The notes beneath the pieces are model-generated. The model worked only from the letters and a program-made list of their open reading frames with translations. It was not told where the DNA came from and made no database searches. From Streptomycetales bacterium (lineage in GTDB: Bacteria > Actinomycetota > Actinomycetes > Prado026): a stretch of DNA of 6,905 nucleotides. The number at the start of each line of letters is the position of its first letter. Positions within the stretch are counted from its first letter, which is position 1. The translations under genes were made by a program, and so were the position numbers. Of the stretch, positions 4,717 through 6,905 are shown piece by piece. The DNA is taken from positions 1 to 6,905 of the forward strand of contig JANYIP010000073.1 of NCBI GenBank assembly GCA_025361995.1, read 5' to 3'.

Positions 4717-5412
4717 TCAGGCTGCGCTGAAGCGGCCGGACTGCATCAAGGCCACCACCGAAGTGACGTCGCCCTGCTCGGCCAGCTCGACGTCCTGCGC
4801 GAATCCCTTGGCCACGAGCTCGATCCCCGACGCGCAGTCGGCGAGCGGTCGCGGCTTCGCAGCAGCGGCGGCGGCCGCCTCGGCATCCGGGGAGCCCGCC
4901 GTCCCGCGGCGCAGCAGCCCTTCGATGATGACGCCCGACCCGAGCCAGTCCTCGTACGCCGGACGCAGCGACCCGTCGCCCCACCGCTCGCCGGAGGCGA
5001 CGATGCCCACCCGCTCGTACCTCGAGACGAGGGTGACAGCCGCGGTCGCGTTGCGCAGGCAGGCCGCGACGACAGGGACCCCGCTGCTGGCAGCGGCGTG
5101 CGCGATCGCGGAGCCGTTGGGCGAGGGCAGCACGAGCCTGGTGCCCGGCTCGAGGTCGAGCAGGCTCGCCGGCGACAGTGTGCGGTTTTGCCGGGTCGAG
5201 TGGCCGCGCGTGAGTGTTGTGTTGATCTCGCGGGCGAACTGCTCGGCCCCGTCAGTGCCCCACGGGAACGGCCACACCTGCGCGCCGCGATCCACCGCGA
5301 TGGTGAGCGAGGTGGAGAACGAGAGCACGTCGACGATCACCAAGATGTCGTTCGCAGCGGCGAGCGAACGGGCGCCGGCCGCACCCCACGCGACGTCCAC
5401 CGATGCGGTCAT
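4717..5412 (-). CDS. ComB-family protein (2-phosphosulfolactate phosphatase-like)
   Basis: Resembles the ComB family, whose founding archaeal member removes phosphate from 2-phosphosulfolactate in coenzyme M synthesis, a Mg-dependent cytosolic reaction. Many bacteria without coenzyme M carry homologues, and the substrate here is unknown. Family features over 231 residues are LVIVDVLSFSTSLTIAVDRG (24-43), where archaeal ComB has a DVLRATTT-like motif; LPSPNGSAI (95-103); ACLRNATA (117-124); VASGERWGDGSLRPAYEDWL (138-157); and DCASGIELVAKGF (192-204). A poly-Ala stretch lies at 179-185. I take ATG 5412, which overlaps the ABC-F stop as ATGA (5409-5412) and has AGGG at 5421-5424 with 8 nt spacing. 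A GTG at 5451 would add 13 residues inside the upstream gene. The start overlap implies translational coupling with the ABC-F gene. Confidence 0.85.
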   Translation of the reverse strand: MTASVDVAWGAAGARSLAAANDILVIVDVLSFSTSLTIAVDRGAQVWPFPWGTDGAEQFAREINTTLTRGHSTRQNRTLSPASLLDLEPGTRLVLPSPNGSAIAHAAASSGVPVVAACLRNATAAVTLVSRYERVGIVASGERWGDGSLRPAYEDWLGSGVIIEGLLRRGTAGSPDAEAAAAAAAKPRPLADCASGIELVAKGFAQDVELAEQGDVTSVVALMQSGRFSAA

Positions 5413-6905
5413 GCGCCCGACCCTAGGTCGTCCTCGGCGAGCGCCAGCCACCGCTCCTCGAGGTCGCCGACCTGGGTCGTGACGGCGCGCAGCTCGGAGT
5501 CCAGCGCAGCGACCCGTACGTGGTCGGTGGCGTGCTCGGCCAGCTGGGCGTGCAGCCGCTCGGAGTCCTTGCCCAGCCTGGCGATGGCGCGCTCGATCTT
5601 GACCAGCTCTTTGCGGGTGGCCCTGCTGTCCCCGGTTGCTGTGCCCGCGGAGGTGGGAGCCGCTGGGCCCGACCCGATCGCCGCGAGCGAGGGCTCGGCC
5701 TCACGCAGCCGCAGGTACTCCTCGACCCCGCCGGGCAGGTCGCGGAGGCGGCCGTCGCCGAGCAGGCCGACCACCTGGTCACAGACCCGCTCCAGGAAGT
5801 AGCGGTCGTGCGAGACGACGACGAGCGTCCCGGGCCAGCCGTCGAGCAGGTCCTCCAGCGCGTTGAGCGTCTCGACGTCGAGGTCGTTCGTCGGCTCGTC
5901 AAGGAGCAGGACGTTCGGGCCGGCCATCAGCAGGCGCAGGAGCTGCAGCCGCCGGCGCTCGCCACCGGAGAGCTCGCCGACCCGGGTCCACATCCGCTCG
6001 CCGGTGAAGCCGAACCGCTCGGCCAGCTGCAGCGCCGTGATCTCCCGGCCGCGGCCGATGTCGACCACCGACTTCACGTCCTCGACGGCCTCGAGCGCTC
6101 GCAGGTGCGGCGGCAGCTCGGCGACCTCCTGCGACAGGTACGCCGCCTGGACGGTCCGGCCGACGACGACCCGGCCCGCGTCGGGGGTGAGCTCCCCGCG
6201 CAGCAGCCTCAGCAGCGTGGTCTTGCCGGCGCCGTTGACACCGACCACGCCGACCCGGTCGCCGGGACCGAGCCGCCAGGTGAGGTCGCGCAGGATCGGC
6301 CGCTCCCCCAGCGCGAGGTCGACGTCCTCCACGTCGTACACCGTGCGTCCAAGACGTGCGCCGGCGAACCGCATCAGCTCCACCGAGTCGCGCACCGGCG
6401 GCTCGTCGGCGATGAGGGCGTTGGCCGCGTCGATCCGGAACTGCGGCTTGGACGTGCGGGCCGGCGGGCCGCGCCGCAGCCACGCGAGCTCCTTGCGGAG
6501 CAAGTTCTGTCGGCGGTCCTCGCCGGCCGCCTCGACCCGCGAACGCTCGGCCTTCGCCAGCACGTACGCCGCGTAGCCGCCGTCATAGGCGTGGACCGAG
6601 CCGTCCGCCACCTCCCAGGTGGTCTCGCAGACGGCGTCGAGGAACCACCGGTCGTGGGTGACAGCGACCAGCGCGCCGCGGCGGGCGGCCAGGTGCCGGG
6701 CGAGCCAGGCGACGCCCTCGACGTCCAGGTGGTTGGTCGGCTCGTCCAGGAGCAGGAGGTCGGGGTCGTCCACCAGCAGCCGGGCCAACGCCACCCGGCG
6801 CCGCTCGCCGCCGGACAGCGGACCGATCAGCCCGTCGAGGTCGAGGCCGGCGAGCAGCGCGTCGGTCAGGCCTCGGGTCCGCGGGTCGGACCGCCAGGCG
6901 TGCTC
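5409..6905 (-). CDS. uup: ABC-F family ATPase, Uup type (N-terminus beyond window)
   Basis: ABC-F proteins are soluble tandem ATPases without membrane segments; most act on the ribosome, and Uup also influences precise transposon excision and branched DNA intermediates. The frame is open to the window edge and gives 498 residues. The first ATPase lacks its Walker A motif (off window) but shows the signature LSGGERRR (30-37), the Walker B segment LLLLDEPTNHLD and switch VTHDRWFLD. The linker contains ELAWLRRGPPARTSK, characteristic of Uup rather than of antibiotic-resistance ABC-F. The second ATPase has Walker A GVNGAGKTTL, a second LSGGERRR, VLLLDEPTNDLD and VVSHDRYFL. The end is a charged helical segment (TRKELVKIERAIARLG to DLEERWLALAEDD) like the Uup C-terminal coiled coil. 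An internal GTG at 6794 is not the start, because conserved sequence continues upstream. The stop TGA overlaps the ATG of the ComB-like gene. Confidence 0.95.
   Translation of the reverse strand, partial: EHAWRSDPRTRGLTDALLAGLDLDGLIGPLSGGERRRVALARLLVDDPDLLLLDEPTNHLDVEGVAWLARHLAARRGALVAVTHDRWFLDAVCETTWEVADGSVHAYDGGYAAYVLAKAERSRVEAAGEDRRQNLLRKELAWLRRGPPARTSKPQFRIDAANALIADEPPVRDSVELMRFAGARLGRTVYDVEDVDLALGERPILRDLTWRLGPGDRVGVVGVNGAGKTTLLRLLRGELTPDAGRVVVGRTVQAAYLSQEVAELPPHLRALEAVEDVKSVVDIGRGREITALQLAERFGFTGERMWTRVGELSGGERRRLQLLRLLMAGPNVLLLDEPTNDLDVETLNALEDLLDGWPGTLVVVSHDRYFLERVCDQVVGLLGDGRLRDLPGGVEEYLRLREAEPSLAAIGSGPAAPTSAGTATGDSRATRKELVKIERAIARLGKDSERLHAQLAEHATDHVRVAALDSELRAVTTQVGDLEERWLALAEDDLGSGA

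Noticed and set aside
4018..5802. A 594-residue open frame on the plus strand spanning marR, the ComB-like gene and part of the ABC-F gene
   Set aside because: It crosses three genes with clear family motifs and has Arg/Ala/Pro-rich noncoding-like composition. Absence of stops is expected at this G+C content.
5409..6905. Antibiotic-resistance ABC-F (target protection) gene
   Set aside because: The linker ELAWLRRGPPARTSK and the C-terminal coiled-coil segment match the Uup housekeeping type, and no resistance genes are nearby.
6794..6905. Start of the ABC-F gene at the internal GTG 6794
   Set aside because: Upstream codons in the same frame encode the signature LSGGERRR and other conserved residues up to the window end, so the gene is truncated by the window rather than starting there.

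Overview
This window comes from a high-GC Gram-positive bacterium, most likely an actinomycete (Actinomycetota). The support is strongly GC-biased codon use, frequent GTG starts, TAnnnT-type -10 elements placed for leaderless transcription, and the neighbourhood prs-glmU next to a divergent TetR gene. From memory, that order resembles the Mycobacterium tuberculosis prsA-glmU-Rv1019 region. The genus cannot be fixed from the sequence. The window reads as ordinary chromosomal core and near-core DNA. I see no insertion sequence, phage gene, CRISPR array or defence cassette.

Layout. From 1 to 436 (minus) lies the N-terminal part of ribose-phosphate pyrophosphokinase (prs), cut by the window edge. 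It overlaps by 4 bp the complete glmU (433-1938, minus). Together they look like a two-gene operon making PRPP and UDP-GlcNAc. Upstream of glmU is a 126-bp leader with two sets of short tandem repeats and a probable promoter. Next comes a tRNA-Gln(UUG) gene (2065-2137, minus) that escapes ORF-based annotation. A divergent TetR-family regulator follows (2208-2918, plus), then a proline/tyrosine-rich DUF4190-type membrane protein (2959-3552, plus).

The second half contains a membrane-anchored lytic transglycosylase (3566-4123, minus), convergent with the DUF4190 gene. A divergent MarR-family regulator (best start 4190, ends 4699, plus) follows. Then, convergent with marR, comes a ComB-family protein (4717-5412, minus). 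Its ATG overlaps the stop codon of an ABC-F ATPase of the Uup type (5409-6905, minus), which lacks its N-terminus because the window ends.

How it fits together. GlmU, the lytic transglycosylase and possibly the DUF4190 protein concern the cell envelope. Prs and GlmU supply central precursors. Uup-type ABC-F proteins act on ribosomes or DNA intermediates, and why one is translationally coupled to a ComB-like phosphatase is not clear. The least explained part is 1939-2207: five 12-13-bp repeats, an 11-bp perfect duplication overlapping the putative glmU promoter, a slightly non-canonical tRNA-Gln, and a 14-bp perfect palindrome just upstream of tetR. I did not find a clearly new multi-gene system.
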